Below, one piece after another: positions 35,293 through 48,594 of a stretch of DNA of 64,000 nt. Source of the stretch: Drosophila persimilis (Eukaryota > Arthropoda > Insecta > Diptera > Drosophilidae); the NCBI RefSeq assembly GCF_003286085.1, contig NW_020825333.1, forward strand, positions 806,001-870,000, read 5' to 3'. The translations under genes and the position numbers were made by a program. How positions within the stretch are numbered: position 1 is the stretch's first letter; every line of letters begins with the position of its first letter. Below the pieces are notes generated by a model. It saw only the letters and a program-made list of their open reading frames with translations. It did no database searches and was not told the origin of the DNA.

Positions 35293-37827
35293 GTTTTGTA
35301 ATTTAATTGATGTATTGATAATTTGTAAACATTGATGAGTGCGTTGAACGTTCCTTTCACGTGCCCACGCGAATTGTATTAGACGAAATATTATACCGTT
35401 AACCTGGACATTATTGATTTGACACTGATTTTACGCGGTGTTGGATCGGGTACGTCGGCAGGATCACTAGGGGAAATGCATGCCTTAACCAACACAGGAA
35501 GAGTGCGTCCAACGACACTAGAGGAAGCTATGGAGCTTTACCAGATTGGTCGGTTTTTAGAGATTGATATTTTGGCGCAAGGCTGTGAGGATTTAATACT
35601 CGATGTCCCTTGGTACTTTACCAACAATTTTAAAGTGGGGTTGCCAACCCCATGGCTCCGCGTGGGTGTTTAGACAAGCATGTCAGTACCTACGAGAAGA
35701 ATTTACCGTTATTAGCACCTCAAATGTCCTGCACCAACTAGATAAAAAGCAACTGTTACATGTTCTGCAGAGTAATTTTTTACAAGCTTCTGAGCTAGAG
35801 ATTCTGCAGGCTGTTCTTAAATGGGGAGAACAGAAGCTCATTCGCCGTATGGAAGATCGTGAACCAAACTTGTTGTCACACACAGCTCACTCAGTTGCTC
35901 GCAAGGGCGTAAAAAAACGTGATTTGAGTGATGTAGAGCTGCGAGACATCATCGCAGAATTATTGCCTTTAGTGCGCATAGACCATGTTTTACCACCACA
36001 TAGTGAGATACTCGGCCAAGCAATTCGTCGAGGTCTTGTCAGCACGCCACCTTCACATATGATTGGAGATGAACGAGAAAATTTACGTATCAATGCCTGG
36101 ATACGTAGTGGTAGTAATCAGGGACTCTTTGTAAGACCACGTCTCTTTATGCCGTATTTTGAGGAAGTAAAGGCCTTGTTGAAGGATCGATTATCTTCAT
36201 CTCACCACCAGGTGGAACTAATGCGTATGCGTAAGTCGCGACACCCGCCAGATATTCCTGATACCTTGAATATGGTGTCCCACATGAATGCAGCGGCTAA
36301 TAATGGACTTTGTAGTGTTGTTAATCGTGGTGATATTCATGAAAATATTGACATGATGGTAGGGTCGGCTGTTATACCAGCACCGGATAACCAAACTTTA
36401 TTGGCAATGCGTAAACGCGAAAATAAACTTCGCCAGTCACCTATGTGCCAGCGTGCTTGTTTTGGGTTCACAGATCCTCCCATTTGCATGGGAATAGCTT
36501 GTTGGTTTTTCGGCAAATTCGATTCGGAATTCCCAAATATCCTTATTCACAGGGTCGCCTTTCGGGCTTTCCCCTACTGGTTGTAGTGGCATCACCGTCA
36601 TCTGATGATCCGCGCACTGTATTGGCTTTTTTCATATTACAATCGCACAACTCTCGATTGTAACCGTTCTCAGTATCTTTTCAATACCATGAATGACCAT
36701 GAGGTTCCCCGTTCTTTCAACGGGCTTACTACCTCAACTTGTTTGTTTTATTTCAAAAATTCTTAGAAACTTTTTCAGTTTTTTCAAACACCTTGATTTG
36801 TTTATTTCAAACATTCTCTCAACTTTGTTTCAGTCGATCTGCTTCATTTGTTGCTACTGCCACTTTCATCAAAACATTAAATTGAACGACAAATTCGGCT
36901 TCGGGTCGTGAGAGAATTATCTGATATTCTGGAAAACTCACACCAATCCAGCTAGAAAAGTGATGATGTTCACAAAGAAAATCCGGGTGGAGTTGCGTCC
37001 ACTACTCAAGGCGAGGACAATTTGCTTGAAGATGAAGATCAAAGCCCACCGCCATCACCAGCGGCTACTGCCTCAGTTCCGGGAAACACAACCGTTGGAT
37101 CTTCTTTTTTATCGTCCTCGTCAATGGGATCGTCAGCATCATCAATCTGTGGCACCGATTGAGTACACCCCTATTATAGCCGAAATCTCACTTTTCCGCG
37201 TCACCAATCAAATGGTCTTTTTGGTGTAGCCAGTATTTTAGCAACCAACTCTGGTCCTGCGCTTCAGTGTAGCTATGCACGTATTTCAGCGTCAGCGTGT
37301 CCACGAAATGAACTGCCGGCGTTAATAACTGAAGGGAACTTACGATTTCCGCATGGAAATAGCTTAGGCTTGGATATGAGTGTTGAGAACGGCGCATGTG
37401 CTTTGGACTCTGGAAATAGTCATCTTTCAGATATGATGCCGGATGTGGCTATGGCCACCGCATCGTTAGGTCAGCTTCATTTGTCGAATAATACTGGAAA
37501 TACTAGCGGCCGTAGCGTCGGCAGCAATAACGACATGCCAGAAAGTTTACAATTAGATTTGGGGGATGGTCCAAGCCCTCGCGTAGTTGGAAACGTTCCA
37601 AGTGCACTGACCCTGCGAAGTATACACGCTAGTATTTCCTTCTCGGTATTTATCCTAAAATAAAAATTTTCCATTAATTTCAGCACGCTCTGCCACAAAG
37701 CAACTATCACCGCTTCGTGCAGCGCTCTAGTTCGCCATTTGATATGATGCGTCATGGACAGTTATCGCCCACATCACACCCTCCAAATCCTGGGTCATTT
37801 AACTCTGGACCACCCAGGTTTTTATAG
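35293..37827 (+). pseudogene. Truncated BTBD7-like copy 5
   Basis: Almost identical to copy 4, including the 394-bp insertion, the RGDIHEN change, the short deletion at GAGAATTATCTG and the lost intron-2 donor (GCTAGT). This is the clearest case of a recent single-unit duplication. Private changes include AAATGTCC for CCTGTCC at about 35,723, and a TGA in place of TGG/GGA context near 37,160 that closes the Ser-rich frame. Confidence 0.93.
36457..36850. repeat. 394-bp insertion in copy 5
   Basis: Same insertion as in copy 4, at the same position, differing at about one base (GATTCGG against GTTTCGG). It was inherited by unit duplication, not inserted independently. Confidence 0.85.
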
Positions 37828-38936
37828 AGGTTGCAAGTGGGCCCAGATCCGGGGCACTTTATTTTGGCATGCCTTTCTGAACAAAAATTAAACTAAAAAT
37901 GTAATTTAACAATCTAGATAAATAAAATAAACTATTAAATAAAGCTTACGGAATTTTTCTCTTCGGCAAGGGCTTAAAATTAGATAGTATGTATATTATC
38001 TCTGGTATTTGCGAAGAAAAAACAAGTTTAAGTAATTTGTTTATTACATCTGCAACCCTTTTGCACCTTTGTTACTCGTTGACCCTAGTAGTTGGCAGAT
38101 TGCAACACACCATAAATTGACCTTCCTTGCCAAATCCAACCCACCATAAACTTAAGTCGTCGAATGCTTTACCCGTTTAATCTGTAGAAATGTAAAAAGT
38201 AACTAGACTCAAGATACCTCTTGGTCATATGGTTATATATTTCAGATGTTTTCGATTTTATATATAAAGATATCTCTATAGTGAAAGGGAGGTACTGAAG
38301 TAGTGTATCTTTCAGCGTCTGGCTCGAATTGGGAGTGTGAGATCGCTCCCCTGCGGTTGGCCGAGGTTTTTTCGTTCTATTAAGTTCCACCAATAGACTG
38401 AGCAAGACAAACAAAATAAATGTATGGGACCATATGCTGGAAGTGCCAGCTGAAGTTATATACATATGTATATTCATAAATGCAGGTTTCAAGCCAGCCA
38501 GATCCAAAGCGGACGGAAGAAGGCGCCGACGACGTCTCGTAGCGCAGAAGGGGAGCGGCGCTCGTTCAGCATGGCCAATCCGAGATAGGGGTGGGCGAAG
38601 CCAAGAAGCTGCGGATGCAGCACGCCAGAGATTTCTACTTTCACCCAATAATCGCAGAGAAGGACCATTAGAAGCCGTTGCAAGGCGTGGCAAGGCGAAT
38701 GGGACATGCACTGTAACCTGGAAAAAAAACAGCTAACTATCATACCCTAACAAACCATATACTATATTAAAACTAGTCTTTAGTCTTCAACACATATGTA
38801 GCTATACCCCCAAACCATAATGGCCATAATTGGATAGCGAACCGACATTGTACATACATAAATCAGTCAAAAATTTCATAAAGCCCATAAACTTTATTAT
38901 AAAGGTTATTATTATTAGGATTATATTTGGTTTTGT

Positions 38937-39884
38937 TATACCAGATACTCAAAATGAGTATTGTGGAGATTTGTGGTGAAAATAGATGTGTGTAACGTCC
39001 AGAAGGAATCGTTTCCGACCCCATAAAGTATATATATTCTTGATCACCATCAATAGCCGAGTCGATTGAGCCCTGTCTGTCTGTCCCTCTGTCCGTCCCT
39101 ATTAGCGCCTAGTGCTCAAAGACTATAAGAGCTAGTGCAACGACATTTTATATCTAGACTGCTGTGATATGTCACTGTTACAAGCCCTCACAAAGGGCGA
39201 AAATCTGTGGCATCCACAATTTTAGAGATACGAGAAAACAGAAAATGTTGAATGGCAGAGGATGACTATATCTTCTAGAATGCAAAATCAGAACCAGATC
39301 GTATAATTATTATAGCCAGAATCAAGAAAACAATTTCATTCTTTCTCGCACACACAGGTTTCATGGTCGGCTTTGCTTATTGCAAAATATGAGTTCAAGG
39401 ATCTCAGACACTATAAAAGCTAGAGAAACCAAATTTGGTATACACACTCCTGTGATATCGGAACTTGACCGTTTTATGTCAAAATTTCGTCACACCGCCT
39501 TCCGCCCCCGCAAAGGACGAAAATCTGGGGCATCCACAAATCTCAGAGACTATTAAGGCTAGAGCAACCAAATGTGGTATTCACACTCCTGTTCGAACTC
39601 ACTGTTAAACGTATATCTCGCCCCACCCCCCTCCGCTCCCACAAAAGAAGAAAATCTGTGGCATCCACAATATTGAAGAAACGAGATCGGATCATTTTTG
39701 TAGGCAAAAGGAAGAAATTAACTTGCAGTGGCTACGCAGCGCCCGACGACACGCTCAGACTGATTTTCTGTCTCTCTCGCACGCACTCATTGTCGTGTCG
39801 TTCAATAATAGCGGCGTCTGCCGGAGGAGAGCCATACTGACTAAGTATCGGGTATATAGGTATAGTTGCGGTCTCCGCAGCAAC
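38937..39884 (+). mobile_element. DINE-1/SGM-like element of unit 5
   Basis: The 5' subterminal repeat has one change (TATACCAGATACT). The 3' repeat and hairpin are intact. It shares the internal deletion with units 4 and 7. Confidence 0.9.
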
Positions 39885-39901
39885 TCAAAACGTTGCCCCT
39901 C

Positions 39902-42044
39902 GTTTTGTAATTTAATTGATGTATTGATAATTTGTAAACATTGATGAGTGCGTTGAACGTTCCTTTCACGTGCCCACGCGAATTGTATTAGACGAAATAT
40001 TATACCGTTAACCTGGACATTATTGATTTGACACTGATTTTACGCGGTGTTGGATCGGGTACGTCGGCAGGATCACTAGGGGAAATGCATGCCTTAACCA
40101 ACACAGGAAAAGTGCGTCCAACGACACTAGAGGAAGCTATGGAGCTTTACCAGATTGGTCGGTTTTTAGAGATAGATATTTTGGCGCAAGGCTGTGAGGA
40201 TTTAATACTCGATGTCCCTTGGTACTTTACCAACAATTTTAAAGTGGGGTTGCCAACCCCATGGCTCCGCGTGGGTGTTTGGACAAGCATGTCAGTACCT
40301 ACGAGAAGAATTTACCGTTATTAGCACCTCACCTGTCCTGCACCAACTACATAAAAAGCATCTGTTACATGTTCTGCAGAGTAATTTTTTACAAGCTTCT
40401 GAGCTAGAGATTCTGCAGGCTGTTCTTAAATGGGGAGAACAGGAGCTCAATCGCCATATGGAAGATCGTGAACCAAACTTGTTGTCACACACAGCTCACT
40501 CAGTTGCTCGCAAGGGCGTAAAAAAAACGTGATTTGAGTGATGTAGAGCTGCGAGACATCATCGCAGAATTATTGCCTTTAGTGCGCATAGACCATGTTT
40601 TACCACCACATAGTGAGATACTCGGCCAAGCAATTCGTCGAGGTCTTGTCAGCACGCCACCTTCACATATGATTGGAGATGAACGAGAAAATTTACGTAT
40701 CAATGACTGGATACGTAGTGGTAGTAATCAGGGACTCTTTGTAAGACCACGTCTCTTTATGCCGTATTTTGAGGAAGTAAAGGCCTTGTTGAAGGATCGA
40801 TTATCTTCATCTCACCACCAGGTGGAACTAATGCGTATGCGTAGGTCGCGAAACCCGCCAGATATTTCTGATACCTTGAATATGGTGTCCCACATGAATG
40901 CAGCGGCTAATAATGGACTTTGTAGTGCTGTTAATCGTGGTGCTATTCATGAAAATATTGACATGATGGTAGGGTCGGCTGTTATACCAGCACCGGATAA
41001 CCAAACTTTATTGGCAATGCGTAAACGCGAAAATAAACTTCGCCAGTCACCTATGTGCCAGCGTGCATTGCTACTGCCACTTTCATCAAAACATGAAATT
41101 GAACTACAAATTCGGCTTCGGGTCGTGAGGGAATTATCTGATATTCTGGAAAGCTCACACCAATCCAGCTAGAAAAGTGATGATGTTCACAAAGAAAATC
41201 CGGGTGGAGTTGCGTCCACTACTCAAGGCGAGGACAATTTGCTTGAAGATGAAGATCAAAGCCCACCGCCATCACCAGCGGCTACTGGCTCAGTTCCGGG
41301 AAACACAACCGTTGGATCTTCTTTTTTATCGTCCTCGTCAATGGGATCGTCAGCATCATCAATCTGTGGCACCGATGCAGTACACCCCTATTATAGCCGA
41401 AATCTCATTTTTCCGCGTCACCAATCAAATGGTCTTTTTGGTGTAGCCAGTATTTTAGCAACCAACTCTGGTCCTGCGCTTCAATGTAGCTATGCACGTA
41501 TTTCAGCGTCAGCGCTTCCACGAAATGAACTGCCGGCGTTAATAACTGAAGAGAACTTACGATTTCCGCATGGAAATAGCTTAGGCTTGGATATGAGTGT
41601 TGAGAACGGCGCATGTGCTTTGGACTCTGGAAATAGTCATCTTTCAGATATGATGCCGGATGAGGCTATGGCCACCGCATCGTTAGGTCAGCTTCATTTG
41701 TCGAATAATACTGGAAATACTAGCGGCCGTAGCGTCGGCAGCAATAACGACATGCCAGAAAGTTTACAATTAGATTTGGGGGATGGTCCAAGCCCTCGCG
41801 TAGTTGGTAACGTTCCAAGTGCACTGACCTTGCGAAGTATACACGTAAGTATTTCCTTCTCGGTATTTATCATAAAATAAAAATTTTCCATTAATTTCAG
41901 CACGCTCTGCCACAAAGCAACTATCACCGCTTCGTGCAGCGCTCTAGTTCGCCATTTGATATGATGCGTCATGGACAGTTATCGCCCACATCACACCCTC
42001 CAGATCCTGGGTCATTTAACTCTGGACCACCCAGGTTTTTATAG
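39902..42044 (+). pseudogene. Truncated BTBD7-like copy 6
   Basis: It carries the array-wide deletions and the eight-A frameshift seen in copies 1 and 2, but also the short deletion at GAATTATCTG shared with copies 4 and 5. Markers in the Ser-rich part (GAAGAGAAC, AGCGCTTCC, GATGAGGCT) are shared only with copy 7. The intron-2 donor GTAAGT is intact. The mixture of markers suggests exchange between units. The longest frames are 212 and 213 codons. Confidence 0.93.
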
Positions 42045-43154
42045 AGGTTGCAAGTGGGCCCAGATCCGGGGCACTTTATTTTGGGATGCCTTTCTGAACA
42101 AAAATGTAATTTAACAATCTAGATAAATAAAATAAACTATTAAATAAAGCTTACGGAATTTTTCTCTTCGGCAAGGGCTTAAAATTAGATAGTATGTATA
42201 AGTATGTATATTATCTCTGGTATTTGCGAAGAAAAAACAAGTTTAAGTAATTTGTTTATTACATCTGCAACCCTTTTGCACCTTTGTTACTCGTTGACCC
42301 TAGTAGTTGGCAGATTGCAACATACAATAAATTGACCTTCCTTGCCAAATCCAACCCACCATTAACTTAAGTTTTGCTTTACCCGTTTAATCTGTCGAAA
42401 TGTATAAAGTAACTAGACTGAAGATACCTCTTGGTCATATGCTCATATATTTCAGATGTTTTAGACTTTATATAGAAAGATATCTCTCTAGTGAAAGGGA
42501 GGTACTGAAGTAGTGTATCTTTCAGCGTCTGGCTCGAATTGGGAGTGTGAGATCGCTCCCCTGCGGTTGGCCGAGGTTTTTTCGTTCTATTAAGTTCTAC
42601 CAATAGACTGAGCAAGACAAACAAAATAAATGTATGGGACCATATAGTCTGGAAGTGCCAGCTGAAGTTATATACATATGTATATTCATAAATGCAGGTT
42701 TCAAGCCAGCCAGATCCAAAGCGGACGGAAGAAGGCGCCGACGCCGTCTCGTAGCGCAGAAGGGGAGCGGCGCTCGTTCAGCATGGCCAATCCGAGATAG
42801 GGGTGGGCGAAGCCAAGAAGCTGCGGATGCAGCACGCCAGAGATTTCTACTTTCACCCAATAAGCGCAGAGAAGGACCATTAGAAGCCGTTGCAAGGCGT
42901 GGCAAGGCGAATGGGACATGCACTGTAACCTGGAAAAAAATCATAGCTAACTATCATACCCTAACAAACCAGTATATGGTTATATTAAAACTAGTCTTTA
43001 GTCTTCAACACATATGTAGCTATACCCCCAAACCATAATGGCCATAATTGGATAGCGAACCGACATTGTACATACATAAATCAGTTAAAAATTTCATAAA
43101 GCCCATAAACTTTATTATAAAGGGTTTTATTATTAGGATTATATTTGGTTTTTT

Positions 43155-44185
43155 TATACCCGATACTCAAAATGAGTATTGGGGTATATTAGATTTGTGG
43201 TGAAAATGGATGTGTGTAACGTCCAGAAGGAATCGTTTCCGACCCCATAAAGTATATATATTCTTGATCACCATCAATAGCCGAGTCGATTGAGCCCTGT
43301 CTGTCTGTCCCTCTGTCCGTCCCTATTAGCGCCTAGTGCTCAAAGACTATAAGAGCTAGAGCAACGACATTTTATATCTAGACTTCTGTGATATGTCACT
43401 GTTACAAGCCCTCACAAAGGGCGAAAATCTGTGGCATCCACAATTATAGAGATGCGAGAAAACAGAAAACGTTGAATCGCAGAGGATGACTATATTTTCT
43501 AGAATGCTAAATCAGAACCAGATCGTATAATTATTATAGCCAGAATCAAGAAAACAATTTCATTCTTTCTCTCTCTGTCTTTCTCTAACACACAGGTTTC
43601 ATGGTCGGCTTTGCTTATTGCAAAATATGAGTTCAAGGATCTCAGATACTATAAAAGCTAGAGAAACCAAATTTGGTATACACACTCCTGTGATATCGGA
43701 CCTTGACCGTTTTGTGTCAAAATTTCGCCACACCGCCTTCCGCCCCCGCAAAGGACAAAAATCTGGGGCATCCACAAATCTCAGAGACTATTAAGGCTAG
43801 AGCAACCAAATTTGGTATCCACACTCCTGTTCGAACTCACTGTTAAACGTATATCTCGCCGCACCCCCTTACGCTCCCACAAAAGAGGAAAATCTGTGTC
43901 ATCCACAATATTGAAGAAACGAGAAAACTAAAAACGCAAAATCATAGAGAATGACCATATTTATCAGATTGCTGAATCTGAATCAGATCAGATCATTTTT
44001 GTAGGCAAAAGGAAGAAATTAATTTGCAGTGGCTACGCAGCGCCCGACGACACGCTCAGACTGATTTTCTGTCTCTCTCGCACGCACTCTTTGTCGTGTC
44101 GTTCAATAATAGCGGCGTCTGCCGGAGGAGAGCCATACTGACTAAGTATCGGGTATAAAGGTAGAGGTGCGGTCTCCGCAGAAAC
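43155..44185 (+). mobile_element. DINE-1/SGM-like element of unit 6, longest version
   Basis: It keeps GGGGTATATTAG after the 5' subterminal repeat (also in unit 7) and about 70 bp near 43,925-43,995 that every other unit lacks. It therefore appears closest to the ancestral spacer element. Confidence 0.9.
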
Positions 44186-44355
44186 TTAAAACGTTGCCCC
44201 CCGTTTTGTAATTTAATTGCGAGTCGAACGCGCAACATTGATGAGTGCGTTTATGAGGGAGCGTACGCTCCACCCACATTTTTCCGCCCATCAACTCGCC
44301 GGCATTTTCGCATTGGAGGGATCCGGACCTACTTTATTAGAATTAAGATTTTCAG

Positions 44356-44618
44356 AACCAAACCCAACAACAACGACGCAGCGACGGCCAAAGGGAGGCG
44401 AGGAAAACACTGAGAACCAAAAACCAGCAACAACGACGCAGCAGCAGCCAATGACGGTGAGGAATACACCGAGAAAGCAGAAACTCAACGACAACGACGC
44501 AGCAGCAGCCAAAGAGGGAGAGACACCGACACAGCAACGGGAAGGAATACACCAAGAACCGAAACCTAACGACAACAACGCAGCGGAAGCCAAAGCGAGA
44601 GAGGAATACACCAAGAGC
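44356..44618 (+). repeat. About 60-bp degenerate tandem repeat, 4 copies
   Basis: Repeated blocks run AACC(A/G)AAACC, then CAACAACGACGCAGC, GGCCAAAG, GAGGAATACACC(A/G)AG. The units are about 59-84 bp. The plus strand is open across it, but the reading is low-complexity and probably not a gene. Confidence 0.7.
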
Positions 44619-45057
44619 CGAAACGGTAGCCAACAGCATCAATTCAGCGACGGCCGAAGACGAGAAGCGCCGAAAAGATAAGCCGCCAGCGTCGACGCAG
44701 CAACGAAGCGCCGAAACGGTAAGCCCACAGCAGCAACGGCAGAAGAGAAACGCGGAAAAAACCAAAACCGAGTAACTACGCTCCAGCAGCGAAAACGAGA
44801 GAGACAAAAGTCACCGGCGCAGCGTAGACGCCGAACGACGGCGCCAGCCCTCTGCTGCCGCAAGAAGGACGACGCTGACCGCCCACGCTGACGCTGGATC
44901 GGGAGAGCTCTGAGCCTGGAGGAAAAAAAACGTGCATAGGTAATTCGATTGGGAGCAGTCGTAGGAGTCGGACGTGTTCGCGGAAAAATTCGAGTGGCTT
45001 GGAAAAAGTAAAAACACGTGGCGGTCCGGATCCACGCCAACGCTATCAGTGACACGG

Positions 45058-45160
45058 AGAAGATCCTACATCGACGCTGCGCCTACGGGGAGAAGACCCT
45101 GCATCGATACTACACTTACGGAGAGGAGATCATGCATCTACGCTGCACCCACGGGGAAGA
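45058..45160 (+). repeat. 33-bp imperfect direct repeat, 3 copies
   Basis: Three consecutive units share GAAGATCCTACATCGACGCT-like and CTACGGGGAG-like parts. The period of 33 keeps the plus frame open, but no known protein is recognised. Confidence 0.7.
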
Positions 45161-45429
45161 GGAGGCTTTCGACGAGTACAAGCGTGGGAGTTCAGGGGTA
45201 AGCTAGTCTCTAGACGTGTATACGGGCTGCGGAGCGGTGCGATAGGTAGGGAACCAAGAAAGAATAAAGTGAAATGTAACGAATATAACAGAAACATAGC
45301 CCGACCACCAACAATCTATACACTAGGGAACCTGGAGGCCCGGGGCTTCATCTTCTCTGCCCTTCCTCCCGCCTCTTGCCCGAGTCTGCGTGATTCCATC
45401 CCGCAGTTCGTAGACCGACAGGATCCTGA

Positions 45430-46225
45430 GGCCGCTGTCCGGCGATTGCCTAGGCGTTCTCGGTGACACCTGTCGGCGTTCCCTCCGCATGATTCCCTCC
45501 AGTAGTTTGTGACCCCGCAGGGACCCGAAGCCGCTATTCGACGATCGTATAAGCGCTCCCGGTGACGCCTGTTGGTGTCTCGCCTGATCCCCGTAGTTCC
45601 CTGGATCCCGAAGGGGCTGTCCGGCGATTGCTTAAGCCCTCTCGGCGATATCTGCCCTGTATGATAAAGACTTTCGCAGTAATGTTTAGCCCGATAGTGT
45701 CCCGTGAGTGCCTAGGCACTCTCGGCGATGCTTGCCGGTATCCCCGACCCTCGTAGTAATTCTTAGTTCGACAGCGTTCCGTAAGTGCTATCCGGCGATT
45801 GCCTAGGCACTCTCGGCGATGCCTGTCGATATCCCTGACCCCCCGTGGTAATTCTTAGTTCGACAGTGTCCCGTAAGTGCTATCCGGCGATTGCCTAGGC
45901 ACTCTCGGTGATGCTTGTCGATATCCCTGACCCTCGTAGTAATTCTTAGGCCGACAGGGTCCCGTAAGTACCGTCCGGCGATAGCCTAGGTACTCTCGGC
46001 GATACTTGTCGGTATTTCCGCATAGCAAAGTCTCCCTTTCCGCTTCGTAGTATCTCTCAGGCCGGCGGGGTCCCGTAAGTACTGTCCGGCGATAGCCTAG
46101 GTACTCTCGGCGACACTTGTCGGTATTATCGCATAGTAAAGACCTCCGTATTGATTCTGAGTTCGGTGGGCTCCTGAAGGCGCTATTCGGCGATCACCGG
46201 AGTGCTCTCGGTGAAACCAACTGCC
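45430..46225 (+). repeat. About 90-bp tandem repeat, about 9 copies, centred on GCCTAGGC
   Basis: Monomers of 80-110 bp share GTCCCGTAAGT, then CCGGCGAT(T/A)GCCTAGG, then ACTCTCGGCGATGC, then TGTCG and GACCCTCGTAGTAATTCTTAG. Centres lie near 45,448, 45,547, 45,627, 45,710, 45,798, 45,888, 45,978, 46,088 and 46,188. The outer monomers are more diverged than the middle ones. Confidence 0.85.
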
Positions 46226-48594
46226 ACGTCCCACGCTACGATCGCTCCCGTCCGCGGGACTGCTGCCCCGTCCCCCATCGTCGGTCCGAAATACGGAGTC
46301 CCGGCAAGTTATAAATATTACTGTAATTTCGACCCTGGAGTAGACTGAGATATGTACCCCAGCCCAGGATCGCTTCCCTACACGTTTAACGTTCCTTTCA
46401 CGTGCCCACGCGAATTGCATTAGACGAAATATCATACCGCTAACCTGGACATTATTGATTTGACACTGATTTGGGCGATTGGGCGTTTTTTAGAGATTGA
46501 TATTTTGGCGCAAGGCTGTGAGGATTTAATACTCGATGTCCCTTGGTACTTTACCAACAATTTTAAAGTGGGGTTGCCAACTCCATGGCTCCGCGTGGGT
46601 GTTTAGACAAGCATGTCAGTACCTCACCTGTCCTGCACCAACTAGATAAAACGCAACTGTTACATGTTCTGCAGAGTAATTTTTTAACCAGCTCCTAAGC
46701 TAGAGATTCTGCACTTTATAATGTTGATAATCAGTTCCGCGAATACAACCGTTATATCTTCTTTTTTATCGTGCTCGTCAATGGGATCGTCAGCATCATC
46801 AACCTGTGGCACCGATGGAGTACACCCCTATTATAGCCGAAATCTCACTTTTCCGCGTCACCAATCAAATGGTCTTTTTGGTGTAGCCAGTATTTTAGCA
46901 ACCAACTCTGGTCCTGCGCTTCAATGTAGCTATGCACGTATTTCAGCGTCAGCGCTTCCACGAAATGAACTGCCGGCGTTAATAACTGAAGAGAACTTAC
47001 GATTTCCGCATGGAAATAGCTTAGGCTTGGATATGAGTGTTGAGAACGGCGCATGTGCTTTGGACTCTGGAAATAGTCATCTTTCAGATATGATGCCGGA
47101 TGAGGCTATGGCCACCGCATCGTTAGGTCAGCTTCATTTGTCGAATAATACTGGAAATACTAGCGGCCGTAGCGTCGGCAGCAATAACGACATGCCAGAA
47201 AGTTTACAATTAGATTTGGGGGATGGTCCAAGCCCTCGCGTAGTTGGTAACGTTCCAAGTGCACTGACCTTGCGAAGTATACACGTAAGTATTTCCTTCT
47301 CGGTATTTATCATAAAATAAAAATTTTCCATTAATTTCAGCACGCTCTGCCACAAAGCAACTATCACCGCTTCGTGCAGCGCTCTAGTTCGCCATTTGAT
47401 ATGATGCGTCATGGACAGTTATCGCCCACATCACACCCCCCAGATCCTGGGTCATTTAACTCTGGACCACCCAGGTTTTTATAGAGGTTGCAAGTGGGCC
47501 CAGATCCGGGGCACTTTATTTTGGGATGCCTTTCTGAACAAAAATGTAATTTAACAATCTAGATAAATAAAATAAACTATTAAATAAAGCTTACGGAATT
47601 TTTCTCTTCGGCAAGGGCTTAAAATTAGATAGTATGTATACATATTATCTCTGGTATTTGCGAAGAAAAAACCAGTTTAAGTAATTTGTTTATTACATCT
47701 GCAACCCTTTTGCACCTTTGTTACTCGTTGACCCTAGTAGTTAGCAGATTGCAACACACAATAAATTGACCTTCCTTGCCAAATCCAACCCACCATTAAC
47801 TTAAGTTTTGCTTTACCCGTTTAATCTGTCGAAATGTATAAAGTAACTAGACTCAAGATACCTCTTGGTCATATGGTCATATATTTCAGATGTTTTAGAT
47901 TTTATATAGAAAGATATCTCTCTAGTGAAAGGGAGGTACTGAAGTAGTGTATCTTTCAGCGTCTGGCTCGAATTGGGAGTGTGAGATCGCTCCCCTGCGG
48001 TTGGCCGAGGTTTTTTCGTTCTATCAAGTTCCACCAATAGACTGAGCAAGACAAACAACATAAATGTATGGGACCATATAGTCTGGAAGTGCCAGCTGAA
48101 GTTATATACATATGTATATTCATAAATGCAGGTTTCAAGCCAGCCAGATCCAAAGCGGACGGAAGAAGGCGCCGACGCCGTCTCGTAGTGCAGAAGGGGA
48201 GCGGCGCTCGATCAGCATGGCCAAGCCGAGATAGGGGTGGGCGAAGCCAAGAAGCTGCGGATGCAGCACGCCAGAGATTTCTACTTTCACCCAATAAGCG
48301 CAGAGAAGGACCATTAGAAGCCGTTGCAAGGCGTGGCAAGGCGAATGGGACATGCACTGTAACCTGGAAAAAAATCATAGCTAACTATCATACCCTAACA
48401 AACCATATACTATATTAAAACTAGTCTTTAGTCTTCAACACATATGTAGCTATACCCCCAAACCATAATGGCCATAATTGGATAGCGAACCGACATTGTA
48501 CATACATAAATCAGTCAAAAATTTCATAAGGCCCATAAACTTTATTATAAAGGTTATTATTATTAGGATTATATTTTGTTTTTTTATACCCGAT

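Larger units (their letters stand above)
44254..46382 (+). mobile_element. 2.13-kb insertion, candidate solo LTR
   Basis: It is bounded by TGAGGG and CCCTACA (TG...CA with inverted AGGG/CCCT) and flanked by CGTTTA on both sides (44,248-44,253 and 46,383-46,388), while other units read CGTTGA there once. It has no coding motif of a retroelement. Inside lie a perfect 14-bp palindrome (44,258-44,271) and three tandem-repeat families. The size recalls the unusually long LTRs (about 2.1 kb) reported for Ulysses of D. virilis, but no sequence comparison was possible. Alternatives are a non-autonomous element or an LTR plus leader. Confidence 0.55.
44203..47484 (+). pseudogene. Truncated BTBD7-like copy 7, interrupted and internally deleted
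   Basis: The exon-2 start (44,203-44,253) is split from the rest (46,383-47,484) by the 2.13-kb insertion. It then shows several deletions: most of the stretch after ATTTGGG, the AGAAGAATTTACC part, and everything from the BACK-like region to the Ser-rich part, where sequence jumps at about 46,710-46,740. The junction region TATAATGTTGAT.ATCAGTTCCGCG is shared with copy 8. The final 600 bases match copy 6 closely and keep the intron-2 splice sites. The longest frame is 199 codons, of C-terminal Ser-rich sequence. Confidence 0.9.

Noticed and set aside
44352-44807. Cys/Ser/Leu-rich minus-strand frames across the 60-bp repeats
   Set aside because: The composition is the mirror of the CAA/CAG/ACG repeats, so it is low-complexity and not a credible protein.
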